Origin: JAFLCM01 sp046154665
GTDB taxonomy: Bacteria; Planctomycetota; Phycisphaerae; Phycisphaerales; UBA1924
Assembly: GCA_046154665.1 (NCBI GenBank)
Contig: JBJXFG010000106.1
Span: 1-64,000, forward strand
Reading direction: 5' to 3'
DNA: 64,000 bases
In this document: positions 50,212-58,575 of the stretch, piece after piece
Layout of the letters: each line of letters starts with the position of its first letter
How positions within the stretch are numbered: position 1 is the stretch's first letter
Notes under the pieces: model-generated
The model's input: only the letters and a program-made list of their open reading frames with translations
Databases searched by the model: none
What the model was told of the DNA's origin: nothing
Translations under genes and position numbers: made by a program

Positions 50212-51080
50212 GCCGCGATCCCCGCCGCCAGCCGCACATTCGACCGCACCAGCGCCAAGTTGGCACGCAGTGTCGCACCGCCCGATGCTCGGTGAAGTTC
50301 GGCCAGCAGGGCCGGCGTAACATCGCGCCCGGAGACCTCCGCATCAGCCACGGCACGCTCAGCCTCGCGCAGCCAAGCGCCCCAGCGGCCCTCGTCGATC
50401 TCATCGGCCTCGGGGATCGGGTTGCACACCAGCACGGCCCGGCCCGTTCGCTTGGTCTCGAACGCGAGAAACGCCGCCAGCTCACGCTCGTCGTCGAAGC
50501 GTGCGTCGAGCTTCGCCCCGCTCGAGCGCATATAGAACGCCGGGAACTGGTCGGTGCGGAACCCCACACACGGCACGCCGACGGTCTCGAGCATCTCGCG
50601 GGTCGACTCGATGTCGAGCAGCGACTTCACACCGCTGGCGACCACGGCCATCGGAATTCTCGTCAGCGCGACGAGGTCCGAAGAAACATCCCACGCATTG
50701 CCGAAGTTCTTGTGGGCCCCGCCCAGACCTCCCGTGGCGAACACCCGCACGCCAGCCGCGGAGGCGAGTTCCATCGTGGTGCTCACGGTGGTCGCCCCGT
50801 GCGACCGCGCGTACAGCAGCAGCCCCAGATTCGCCGTATTCGCCTTCGGAACATGCCACGCCGTGAGCAGGTCCGCCAGTTCCTCCTCGTTCAACCCGAC
50901 GATCGGCACGCCAGCGAGCAGCGCCACCAGCAGTGGCGTGACACCGCGCTCGGCGCACAGGCTTCGCAGCTCGCGGTCCAAGGCGGGCGCTTCGCCCTTG
51001 GGGATGCCGTGGAGCAGCAGCGTGGATTCGAGTGCCACGGCACGGTGCGGGCTGGTTCCGGCTCGGCTGACGGGGTGCAT
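50196..51080 (-). CDS. psuG: pseudouridine-5'-phosphate glycosidase
   Basis: Splits pseudouridine 5'-phosphate into uracil and ribose 5-phosphate; 294 aa, near the family length of 310. Family motifs are ALESTLLLHGIPKGEA, VSTTMELASAAGVRVFATGGLGGAH, VVASGVKSLLDIESTREMLETVGV, and CNPIPEADEID for the metal site. The usual kinase partner PsuK is not adjacent and may be elsewhere. The gene ends inside the last codons of the convergent amidohydrolase and is followed upstream by tRNA-Val on the other strand. Its presence suggests salvage of modified nucleosides from RNA turnover. Confidence 0.93.
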   Translation of the reverse strand: MHPVSRAGTSPHRAVALESTLLLHGIPKGEAPALDRELRSLCAERGVTPLLVALLAGVPIVGLNEEELADLLTAWHVPKANTANLGLLLYARSHGATTVSTTMELASAAGVRVFATGGLGGAHKNFGNAWDVSSDLVALTRIPMAVVASGVKSLLDIESTREMLETVGVPCVGFRTDQFPAFYMRSSGAKLDARFDDERELAAFLAFETKRTGRAVLVCNPIPEADEIDEGRWGAWLREAERAVADAEVSGRDVTPALLAELHRASGGATLRANLALVRSNVRLAAGIAAHWGE

Positions 51081-51126
51081 GGCGGTAGGATAGGTGTTCG
51101 CCCCGCGGGAAGAGCCCCGCGTCGGC

Positions 51127-51199
51127 GGGCGCGTAGCTCAACGGCCAGAGCATTCGCCTTACACGCGAAGGGTTCCCGGTTCGAATCCGGGCGCGCCCA
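51127..51199 (+). tRNA. tRNA-Val (anticodon TAC)
   Basis: A 73-nt cloverleaf. Acceptor stem GGGCGCG / CGCGCCC with discriminator A, D arm TAGCTCAACGG, anticodon stem TTCGC / GCGAA with loop CTTACAC (anticodon TAC, reading GTA/GTG), T arm GGTTCGAATCC. CCA is not encoded. No intron. It lies between psuG (-) and waaA (+). A family-H hairpin follows at 51212-51237. Confidence 0.95.
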
Positions 51200-51211
51200 C
51201 TTGTTGGGAAG

Positions 51212-51237
51212 GCATCGAGGCGGCATCGCATCGATGC
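51212..51237. repeat. family-H palindromic repeat
   Basis: GCATCGA / TCGATGC with a 12-nt loop, followed by CATCAAG. A related copy, also followed by CATCAAG, is at 55207-55240. Confidence 0.65.
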
Positions 51238-51285
51238 ATCAAGTCGGAGTGAATCAAGCTTGAAACTGGGCCCAGCAACCACCGC

Positions 51286-52578
51286 ATGAGTCTGGCACTT
51301 GACGCGATTTATGGGGTTGTGGCGGTCGCGACAGCGCCGTGGTGGATGCGCAAAGCACGCGGGGGATGGCGCGAACGCTTCGGGCATGTCGAATCGCTGC
51401 CGCAGACGCCGACAGGGAAGAAGCGGCTCCTGCTCCACACCGTCTCGGTGGGCGAGACCAATCTCGTGCGCCCGCTGGTGGAGATGCTGACATCGCCGCC
51501 CCACGCCGCCACCATCGACCTCGTCATCAGCGCTACCACCGACACGGGCCTCGCCCGTGCCCGCGAGCTGTACGCCACCAAGGCGCACGTCACGCGATAT
51601 CCGCTGGATGCATCGTGGAGTGTGCGCCGGTTTCTCGACGCCGTGCGCCCCGACGCCGTCGCGCTCACCGAGCTCGAGCTGTGGCCCAACTTCGCCACGC
51701 AGTGCGATCATCGCGGCATTCCGATGAGTGTCATCAACGGCCGGCTGAGCGAGCGATCGTTCAAACGTTACCGCTGGATACGGTGGTACCTCGGCGGAGC
51801 ATTCGCGCAGCTTCGCTTCGCCGCGGCACAAGACGAGGCCTACTGCGCCCGCTTCGTCGCCATGGGTGTACCGCATGACCGTTGCACCGTCGCGGGCACG
51901 ATGAAGTGGGACGCCGCCCACGTCGGCGACACGGTGCCCGGCGCGGACCAACTGGCCGCCGAGATGGGCATCGACCGCACGCGCCCGCTCATCGTGGCGG
52001 GATCGACCGCGCCCGACGAGCACGAACTCCTCCACCGCGCGTGCCCGGACGGCGTGCAACTGCTGTGCGCGCCCCGGCGTCCCGAGTGGTTTGACGCCGC
52101 CGCGGGAGCGCTGAGCACGCCGAACGCCGGTAGCCCAGCAGCGCCGCCCGCCGCATCGTGCGTACGCCGCTCGCGCCCCGGCATCGGTGACCCCGCACGC
52201 CGCAGATTCGTCCTCGACACCATCGGCGAACTCCGAATGGCCTACGCCCTCGCCGACGTCGTCGTCGTCGGACGCTCCTTCGGCACGCTCTACGGCTCGG
52301 ACCCCATGGAGCCCGCGGCCCTCGGCAAGCCGGTGGTCATCGGCCCCAGCGTCGCGGACTTCGCCGCGACCGTCGGCGCGATGAAGCGCGACGGCGCAAT
52401 CATCCAGACCACCCGCGACGCCCTCGCCGCCGAGCTCGCTTCGTTGTGCGTTGACGCACCACGCCGCGCCGAACTCGCCGAGCGGGCCCGCGCGTGTGTG
52501 CTCGCCCATCAAGGGGCCACGCGAAGGCACCTCGATCTCCTGCTGAAGATGCTCCGAGAAAACGAGCCTAGAGCGTAA
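51286..52578 (+). CDS. waaA: 3-deoxy-D-manno-octulosonic acid (Kdo) transferase
   Basis: A 430-aa GT30 glycosyltransferase that adds Kdo from CMP-Kdo to lipid A precursor at the inner face of the cytoplasmic membrane. It starts MSLALDAIYGVVAV, a short membrane-associating helix, as in WaaA. LHTVSVGETNLVRPLVEML carries the acceptor-site Glu, followed by ISATTDTGLARAREL, LTELELWPNF, VINGRLSERSFKRYRW and, in the C-domain, VAGSTAPDEHELL, DTIGELRMAYALADVVVVGRSF and PMEPAALGKPVVIGP. All belong to the family. A Pro/Ala/Ser/Arg-rich stretch (about residues 275-300) before FVLDTIGEL is longer than usual. The gene shows that the host makes Kdo-type lipopolysaccharide. Confidence 0.95.
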   Translation: MSLALDAIYGVVAVATAPWWMRKARGGWRERFGHVESLPQTPTGKKRLLLHTVSVGETNLVRPLVEMLTSPPHAATIDLVISATTDTGLARARELYATKAHVTRYPLDASWSVRRFLDAVRPDAVALTELELWPNFATQCDHRGIPMSVINGRLSERSFKRYRWIRWYLGGAFAQLRFAAAQDEAYCARFVAMGVPHDRCTVAGTMKWDAAHVGDTVPGADQLAAEMGIDRTRPLIVAGSTAPDEHELLHRACPDGVQLLCAPRRPEWFDAAAGALSTPNAGSPAAPPAASCVRRSRPGIGDPARRRFVLDTIGELRMAYALADVVVVGRSFGTLYGSDPMEPAALGKPVVIGPSVADFAATVGAMKRDGAIIQTTRDALAAELASLCVDAPRRAELAERARACVLAHQGATRRHLDLLLKMLRENEPRA

Positions 52579-52748
52579 GCCAGTGAGCTGAGGACCGCAG
52601 ATGTTTCACCGGCGCGGGCGGCCGTCACCGACACGCCAAACTCGCCGTTCATGTGCTTCATGGACGCAGCAATAATGCCCTCCCGATTCCCCTGCCCCGC
52701 CCCCGCCCCTGCGCCCACCACTCCTCACCACCGACGCCGGAGACTTGG

Positions 52749-53897
52749 TTGACCGCCATCCCCTCGACATCCTCAAGACTCGCCGCCGCCCGCGCCCAGC
52801 GCATCGTCGTGAAGGTCGGCTCGGCGGTGCTCACCGGCGGCGCACCAACGCTCGACCGCGCCTACCTGCACGACCTCGCCGCCCAGATTGCCGGACTCAC
52901 ACGCGAGGGCCGGCGCGTCATCGTGGTCAGCAGCGGCGCGGTGGCCACCGGGCTGGCCCCGCTCAAGATGACCTCGCGCCCGCGCGACGTCGCCGGCCAG
53001 CAGGCCGCCGCCGCCGCCGGCCAGCCGCTGCTAATGAGCCTCTGGAACGAGGCCTTCGCCGTGCGCTCCGTCAGCGTGGCCCAGGTCCTGCTCGGCCGCG
53101 GCGACTTCGACTCACGCGAGCGCTTCCTCAACATCCGCAACTGCCTCTCGCGCCTGCTCGAGCACGGTGCCGTCCCCATCATCAACGAGAACGACACCGT
53201 CGCCACCGATGAGATCTCCCTCGGCGACAACGACCTCCTCAGCGCCAAAATCGCCGCCGCGGTCCAGGCCGAACTGCTCGTCATCCTCACCGGCGTCGGC
53301 GGCGTGCTGGATTCTGCGGGCAACGTCGTGTCGGAATCGGCGGGTGTCGAGCCGCTGCTGCCGCTGGTCCGCACCGAGAAGTCCGCCCAGGGCCGCGGCG
53401 GCATGACCAGCAAACTCGCCGCCGCACGCGCCGCCAACCTCAGCGGCGTGTCCACCATCATCGCACAGGGCCGCCCCGCCGACTCCTTCGCTCGAGCCTG
53501 CCGCGGCGAGAACGTCGGCACGCTGATCGCCGCGCCGAGCACTTGCGGCGGCAGCGCCGAGGCTCGCATCGCCGGCAAGCGCGTGTGGATCGGCCTCGGC
53601 GTGACGCCGACGGGCGCGATCCTCATCGACGACGGCGCCGCGAGAGCGGTCCGCGAGAAGGGTGCTTCGCTGCTGGCGCGGGGTATCACCGGCGTGCAGG
53701 GCGATTTCGAGGTCGGCGACGCCGTCCACGTCCGCCAAGCCTCAACCGGGCGCGACATCGCCCGCGGCCTGAGCAACTTCTCTTCACGCGAGGCGCTCAA
53801 GATCGTCGGTGTCGAATCATCACGCTTCGAAGAAGTCCTCGGGCGACAGGCCCACGAAGAGGTTGTCCACCGCGACAACATGGTGGTCGGCGAGTGA
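52749..53897 (+). CDS. proB: glutamate 5-kinase with PUA domain
   Basis: First step of proline synthesis; 382 aa from a TTG at 52749, chosen because GGAG lies upstream at good spacing and the kinase begins soon after (QRIVVKVGSAVLTGG). A GTG at 52653 would add a Pro-rich, non-conserved stretch. The amino acid kinase fold shows VIVVSSGAVATGL, QAAAAAGQPLLM, VPIINENDTVATDEISLGDNDLLSA, and GRGGMTSKLAAARAA. A C-terminal PUA domain covers about residues 285-380 (ILIDDGAARAVREKGASLLARGITGVQGDFEVGDAV). ProA is not in the window. It converges on the Y-family polymerase gene, 21 bp apart. Confidence 0.95.
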   Translation: MTAIPSTSSRLAAARAQRIVVKVGSAVLTGGAPTLDRAYLHDLAAQIAGLTREGRRVIVVSSGAVATGLAPLKMTSRPRDVAGQQAAAAAGQPLLMSLWNEAFAVRSVSVAQVLLGRGDFDSRERFLNIRNCLSRLLEHGAVPIINENDTVATDEISLGDNDLLSAKIAAAVQAELLVILTGVGGVLDSAGNVVSESAGVEPLLPLVRTEKSAQGRGGMTSKLAAARAANLSGVSTIIAQGRPADSFARACRGENVGTLIAAPSTCGGSAEARIAGKRVWIGLGVTPTGAILIDDGAARAVREKGASLLARGITGVQGDFEVGDAVHVRQASTGRDIARGLSNFSSREALKIVGVESSRFEEVLGRQAHEEVVHRDNMVVGE

Positions 53898-53918
53898 CCG
53901 CCTTCGCTTTCCGACCGG

Positions 53919-55163
53919 TCAGTCCGAGGGCTTCTCAATCTCGTGCAGCCCCGGGATGCTGCGAAACGCAATGCGCGAAGGCGCGGCGTCCTTCGCCTGC
54001 TGCATCGCCCCCAGGTACACCGTGCTCGGGCCGTACTTGCTGTTGAGCTTGTCCATCACGTCCGACAGCTCGCTCGCACGCCGCTCATTCTCGAACAGCG
54101 GCAGCGTGCGGCTGTGCTCGGCGACAAGGCCGTGCAGCGTGACACCGACGGTTCGCGTGCTGACGTGCGCCAGCTCCCGCGGGCGTGCAGCCCACATGCT
54201 GGCGAACGCATCGACGAGCCCCGGCGTGTCGCGACGATCACCAAGCCGCGCGACGCGGTGCCACCGCGTCCGGTCCGTGTGCCGCGTCCACACCGTCATC
54301 TCGCCCGCGGCGTACCCCAGCGCACGGGCCCGCGCCGCCGCCTTCTGAAGAAGCCGCAACGCCACGGCGCGGGTGGCTTCAGGCCCGCGCTTCTCGGGCG
54401 CAAGCACATGCTGATGCCCGATGCTTCGCCGCGGCGTCTCGGACTCTTCGTGCGACTCCTCACCGCGGAGCCACGCGTACCAAGCCGCACCGACAACGCT
54501 CTTCCACAGTGCGACCATCTCGGAGCGCGACTTCGCGCACAACTGCTCGACGCTCGTCACCCCCGCCGCGTTCAGCCGCGCCAGCATCCGCGGCCCGATC
54601 CCCGCGAAATCGTCGAGCTCCAACCGGTACAGCGCGCGCGGCAGGTCCGCCTCATCGAGCACCACCAGCCCGTCGGGTTTCATCATGTCGGACGCCGTCT
54701 TGGCCAGCATCCGGTTGGGCGCGATCCCGATCGAGCACCGCATCGTCTCGCCGACATGCGACGCGATCGACCGCTTCACCCGAAGCGCCACCGCCCGGGC
54801 CGCCTCCGGCGACCGCTCGCTCGGCGCCAGCCGGCACGACATCTCATCGATCGAATGCACGGCGCCCACGGGGATGACGCCGTCGATCGCCTCGATCAGC
54901 CGGTGATGCACGCGGACATACTCCCCCGTGCGCGAGCGGACCAGCACCAGCCCCGGGCACATCCCCCGAGCCTCGCCCACACGCGTCCCCGTGCGCACGC
55001 CGAAGGCCTTGGCCTCGTAGCTCGCCGCGATCACACTGGTGAAATCGCTCTCAAGCGGCACCACGGCAACGGGCCTGCCGCGCAACTCGGGCCGAAGGTG
55101 CTGCTCGACCGAGGCGAAGTACGAGTTGAAATCGATGAAGAGGGTGGTGAGGGGCATGGGCAC
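53919..55163 (-). CDS. Y-family DNA polymerase (DinB/UmuC type)
   Basis: A 414-aa translesion polymerase. Catalytic residues are in the N-terminal LFIDFNSYFASVEQHLRPEL and in VHSIDEMSC (Asp-Glu), so unlike the ImuB in this window it should be active. Other blocks are SYEAKAFGVRTGTRVGEA, CSIGIAPNRMLAKTASDMMKPDG and the helix-hairpin-helix DDFAGIGPRMLARLNAAGV. The little finger follows. A beta-clamp motif at the C-terminus is not clear. Gene type is between DinB and UmuC; with no umuD near, I give no symbol. It is not part of the imu cluster and ends 22 bp from proB. Confidence 0.9.
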   Translation of the reverse strand: MPMPLTTLFIDFNSYFASVEQHLRPELRGRPVAVVPLESDFTSVIAASYEAKAFGVRTGTRVGEARGMCPGLVLVRSRTGEYVRVHHRLIEAIDGVIPVGAVHSIDEMSCRLAPSERSPEAARAVALRVKRSIASHVGETMRCSIGIAPNRMLAKTASDMMKPDGLVVLDEADLPRALYRLELDDFAGIGPRMLARLNAAGVTSVEQLCAKSRSEMVALWKSVVGAAWYAWLRGEESHEESETPRRSIGHQHVLAPEKRGPEATRAVALRLLQKAAARARALGYAAGEMTVWTRHTDRTRWHRVARLGDRRDTPGLVDAFASMWAARPRELAHVSTRTVGVTLHGLVAEHSRTLPLFENERRASELSDVMDKLNSKYGPSTVYLGAMQQAKDAAPSRIAFRSIPGLHEIEKPSD

Positions 55164-55206
55164 GCCTTCAGACCACGAACTCTATCGGCCTTGCTGAGGG
55201 TCGACA

Positions 55207-55240
55207 CCGGAGCATCGAGGCGATGCCATCGATGCTCCGG
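55207..55240. repeat. family-H palindromic repeat, 12-bp stem
   Basis: CCGGAGCATCGA / TCGATGCTCCGG with a 10-nt loop, between pdhB and the polymerase gene. It shares the GCATCGAGGCG core and trailing CATCAAG with 51212-51237. No T-tract, so a repeat is preferred over a terminator. Confidence 0.75.
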
Positions 55241-55293
55241 CGTCCATTCGCATCAAGCCAGTGTGACCGTTGCGAAACGACCGATGCCGGCAC

Positions 55294-56268
55294 TCAATAC
55301 GCCGCACACGCCATCACCGCCTCCGCAATCCGGTCCGCGTTCGGCAGATACTCCAGCTCAAGCTTGTAGTACGGCATCACCGTGTCGAACCCGCACACCC
55401 GCTGCACCGGCGATTTCAGGCTCAGGAAGCAGTGCTCCTGCACCACCGTTGCGATCTCCGAAGCCATGCCGCACGTCTTCGGTGCCTCCTGCACCACCAC
55501 GCAGCGCCCGGTCTTCTGCACGCTCTCGATGATCATGTCCTGATCAAACGGGTAGATCGTCCGCAGATCGATCAGCTCAACCGAAATGTCCTCCGGCAGC
55601 TTGTCCATCGCCTCGATGCACTGCAGCACGCTCGCGCCCCACGAGACAATCGTGAGATCGCTGCCACTCTCGACCATCTTGGCCTTGCCGATGGGCACCG
55701 TGTATTCCTCTTCCGGCACCTCTTCGCGGAACGCGCGATAGATCCGCTTGGGCTCGAAGAACACCACCGGGTCCGGGTCGCGGATCGCGGAGATGAGCAG
55801 CCCCTTGGCGTCATACGGCGACGCCGGCATCACCACCTTCAACCCCGGCGTGTGCGCGTAAATCGCCTCGGGCGAGTCCGAGTGCAGCTCGGGCGCGTGG
55901 ATGCCACCCCCGACCGGCACCCGCACCGTCAGCGGGATGGTCACCGCCCCGCGCGAACGCGTGCGGTAGCGGGCCGCGTGATTCGTCAGTTGGTCGTACG
56001 CCGGCCCGAGGAAACCCTCGAACTGAATCTCGGGGATCGGCCGCAACCCTGCCATGGCCAGCCCGATGGCCGTGCCCATGATGCCCGACTCGGCGAGCGG
56101 CGAATCGACGACGCGATCGGCCCCAAAGCGGGCCTGGAGGCCTTCGGTGACGCGGAACACGCCGCCGTTCTTGCCGACATCCTCGCCGAGGATGATGACG
56201 CGCTTGTCGGCCTCCATTTCCTGTGCGAGGGCGAGATTAATGGCTTGGACGAGGGTGAGTTGGGGCAT
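55294..56268 (-). CDS. pdhB: pyruvate dehydrogenase E1 component, beta subunit
   Basis: A 324-aa transketolase-like subunit that pairs with the alpha subunit encoded upstream. Family landmarks are TLVQAINLALAQEMEADKRVIILGEDVG, VVDSPLAESGIMGTAIGLAMAGLRPIPEIQF, HAPELHSDSPEAIYAHTPGLKVVMPASPYDAKGLL cut by the usual PAIR, and VVVQEAPKTCGMASEIA. It decarboxylates pyruvate (or a branched 2-oxo acid) with ThDP to feed the dehydrogenase complex. In most operons pdhA and pdhB touch; here a two-gene toxin-antitoxin module lies between them. The E2 and E3 genes are not in the window. Some branched-chain 2-oxoacid dehydrogenases look similar. Confidence 0.93.
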   Translation of the reverse strand: MPQLTLVQAINLALAQEMEADKRVIILGEDVGKNGGVFRVTEGLQARFGADRVVDSPLAESGIMGTAIGLAMAGLRPIPEIQFEGFLGPAYDQLTNHAARYRTRSRGAVTIPLTVRVPVGGGIHAPELHSDSPEAIYAHTPGLKVVMPASPYDAKGLLISAIRDPDPVVFFEPKRIYRAFREEVPEEEYTVPIGKAKMVESGSDLTIVSWGASVLQCIEAMDKLPEDISVELIDLRTIYPFDQDMIIESVQKTGRCVVVQEAPKTCGMASEIATVVQEHCFLSLKSPVQRVCGFDTVMPYYKLELEYLPNADRIAEAVMACAAY

Positions 56269-56322
56269 TGGTTGGGCTGGGCCTTGGGTCTTGGGTCAAT
56301 CGGGCGGGCCAGATGATCTGCG

Positions 56323-56613
56323 TCAACCCGCCTTGCGGCGGACGATCCCATGATCCTCGAACCACCGGGTCAGAAAGAGCGAAACCGCATAGACCAGTTG
56401 GGGGCTGAGGCGGTCGCCCCGCGGCAGATTCATCGCCGCTTCGACCAACTGATGATCGATCTGGTCCTGCATCACCTCGACGCGCCGTCCATCGGGATAG
56501 ACCTCGAACATCCGGGCACCGTTGGCCAGACGCTCGTTGTAGTAGCCGCGCACAGGCTTGCCGCCAGGCTTGGGCTTGCGGCGAACACTCGGCTTTTTCT
56601 TAGTGGCCTTCAT
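56323..56613 (-). CDS. putative antitoxin paired with BrnT-type toxin
   Basis: A 96-aa basic protein starting inside the end of the brnT-like gene (14-nt overlap). The N-terminal 25 residues are Lys/Pro/Arg-rich (ATKKKPSVRRKPKPGGKPVRG). The middle is ARMFEVYPDGRRVEV, and the C-terminal helices RLSPQLVYAVSLFLTRWFED could form the toxin contact. It does not closely match classical BrnA (ribbon-helix-helix), so the antitoxin role is inferred from order and overlap. It lies 54 bp upstream of pdhB. Confidence 0.6.
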   Translation of the reverse strand: MKATKKKPSVRRKPKPGGKPVRGYYNERLANGARMFEVYPDGRRVEVMQDQIDHQLVEAAMNLPRGDRLSPQLVYAVSLFLTRWFEDHGIVRRKAG

Positions 56614-56887
56614 ACTCGTTCCGTTCGTGTCTCGTGGCTTTCCTCGCCGAGATGATACGCACGACGCCTTCCTCGTCCGCAATGCACACCGCAAGGACGC
56701 GGCCGAAGCCCGAGATTCCGATGACCTTGTAGCGGTCCTCCTCCGCGAAGTGCTTGTGGTCGTACGACAACTGGTGACGACGGTCCTGGAACACTGTCAG
56801 TGCCTCAGCGAAGTGAACGCCGTGCTTTCTGGCATTCCGCTCCGCCTTCGACGGGTCCCACTCGAACTGAAGCCGAGAATCACTCAC
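56600..56887 (-). CDS. brnT: BrnT family toxin
   Basis: A 95-aa protein of the BrnT (DUF497) family, ribonuclease toxins of the RelE-like fold. The family signature is clear: QFEWDPSKAERNARKHGVHFAEALTVF at the N-terminus, DRYKVIGISGFGRVLAVCIAD in the middle and RIISARKATRHERNEYE at the end, with the expected Arg and His residues. The start ATG overlaps the pdhA stop by 4 nt, and the end overlaps the putative antitoxin, so all are translationally coupled. The toxin-first order is usual for BrnTA. Confidence 0.9.
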   Translation of the reverse strand: MSDSRLQFEWDPSKAERNARKHGVHFAEALTVFQDRRHQLSYDHKHFAEEDRYKVIGISGFGRVLAVCIADEEGVVRIISARKATRHERNEYEGH

Positions 56888-57999
56888 CTCCTCAGCGTCT
56901 CCGTCACCGGATACTCATTGAGCGAAGCCGTCCGCATGCTCTCGCGCTGCCGCACCAGTTCCGCCGGCAGTTCGGCGTACGAGTAGTCGAAGATGTCCGC
57001 GACCGCCGGTGCCTCGATCCCCTCGGCACGCTTCACCACCGCGTCCACGATCTCCTTCGCCCGCGCTTCCATCTCGCTCTGCTTCTTGTCGTTCCACAGT
57101 TTCTTGGACTCGAGGTACTTCCGCGTGCGGATCAGCGGGTCTTTCTTGGCCCACTTGTCAACCAACGCCTGGTCGCGGTACCGCCGCGCATCGTCCGCCG
57201 TGGTGTGGTCGCCCAGCCGGTACGTGATCGCTTCGATGAACACCGGCTGATTCTCTTCCACCGCCGTCTTGAGCGCGTCGCGCGTCACCTTGTACGACGC
57301 GAAGATATCGTTCCCATCGATCTGGTAGCTCGGCATCCCGTACGCCAGACCCTTCTGCGCGATCGTCTCCGACCCCGTCTGAATCTCCCGCGGCACGCTG
57401 ATCGCCCAGAAGTTGTTCTGGCAGAAGAACACCACCGGCAGCTTCAATGCCGACGCGAAGTTCATCGCCTCGTGAACGTCGCCCTCGCTGGTCGCGCCGT
57501 CGCCGAAGAACGTCACCGCCGCGGCGCCGGTCTTCTGGTACTTCTGCGCCCACGCGATCCCCGCCGCGTGCAGCGGCTGCGTCCCGATCGGGATCGCAAT
57601 CGGCAGGATGTTCACGCCCTCGGGGATCTTGTTGCCGCGCTCGTCGCCCATCCAGTGCAGCAGGATGTGCTCCATCGGCAGCCCGTTGAGGAACAGCGCC
57701 AGGTTTTCGCGGTAGCAGGGGCAGATCCAGTCGATGCTGCCACGCTTCTTGATGGCGTAACCAGCCCCGGCGGGCCCGGCCTCCTGCCCCTTGTTCTGCG
57801 GGTAGGTGCCCATGCGCCCGGAGCGCTGCAACTTGAAGGCGATCTCGTCGTAATGACGCGAGATCGACATCTGCTCATAGAGGAACGCCACCTCGTCGTC
57901 CTTGAGGGTGTCTTTGGCAAGCGCCGTGTCGAGCTTGCCCTGCTCATCGAGGATCTGGATGTGCTCGACTTTTCCGGTATAGACAGTTTTCTTCGGCAT
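56884..57999 (-). CDS. pdhA: pyruvate dehydrogenase E1 component, alpha subunit
   Basis: A 371-aa ThDP enzyme subunit. The ThDP/Mg motif is FFGDGATSEGDVHEAMNFAS followed by LPVVFFCQNNFWAISVP. YEQMSISRHYDEIAFKLQRSGRMGTYPQNKGQEA is the family N-terminus, and TYRLGDHTTADDARRYR is the phosphorylation-loop region. It forms the E1 heterotetramer with the beta subunit 600 bp downstream, oxidising pyruvate or related 2-oxo acids. Its stop overlaps the BrnT-like start. Twelve bp upstream of its ATG begins the arm of a GxxExxY-carrying element, which may have displaced its native leader. Confidence 0.94.
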   Translation of the reverse strand: MPKKTVYTGKVEHIQILDEQGKLDTALAKDTLKDDEVAFLYEQMSISRHYDEIAFKLQRSGRMGTYPQNKGQEAGPAGAGYAIKKRGSIDWICPCYRENLALFLNGLPMEHILLHWMGDERGNKIPEGVNILPIAIPIGTQPLHAAGIAWAQKYQKTGAAAVTFFGDGATSEGDVHEAMNFASALKLPVVFFCQNNFWAISVPREIQTGSETIAQKGLAYGMPSYQIDGNDIFASYKVTRDALKTAVEENQPVFIEAITYRLGDHTTADDARRYRDQALVDKWAKKDPLIRTRKYLESKKLWNDKKQSEMEARAKEIVDAVVKRAEGIEAPAVADIFDYSYAELPAELVRQRESMRTASLNEYPVTETLRR

Positions 58000-58011
58000 G
58001 GGAGGGCTCTT

Positions 58012-58563
<552 letters not shown>

Positions 58564-58575
58564 CGATCCTCCGAA

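Noticed and set aside
51127..51199. tRNA-Val as an attachment site of an integrated element
   Set aside because: No integrase, no tRNA 3'-end duplicate seen in the window, and ordinary genes on both sides.
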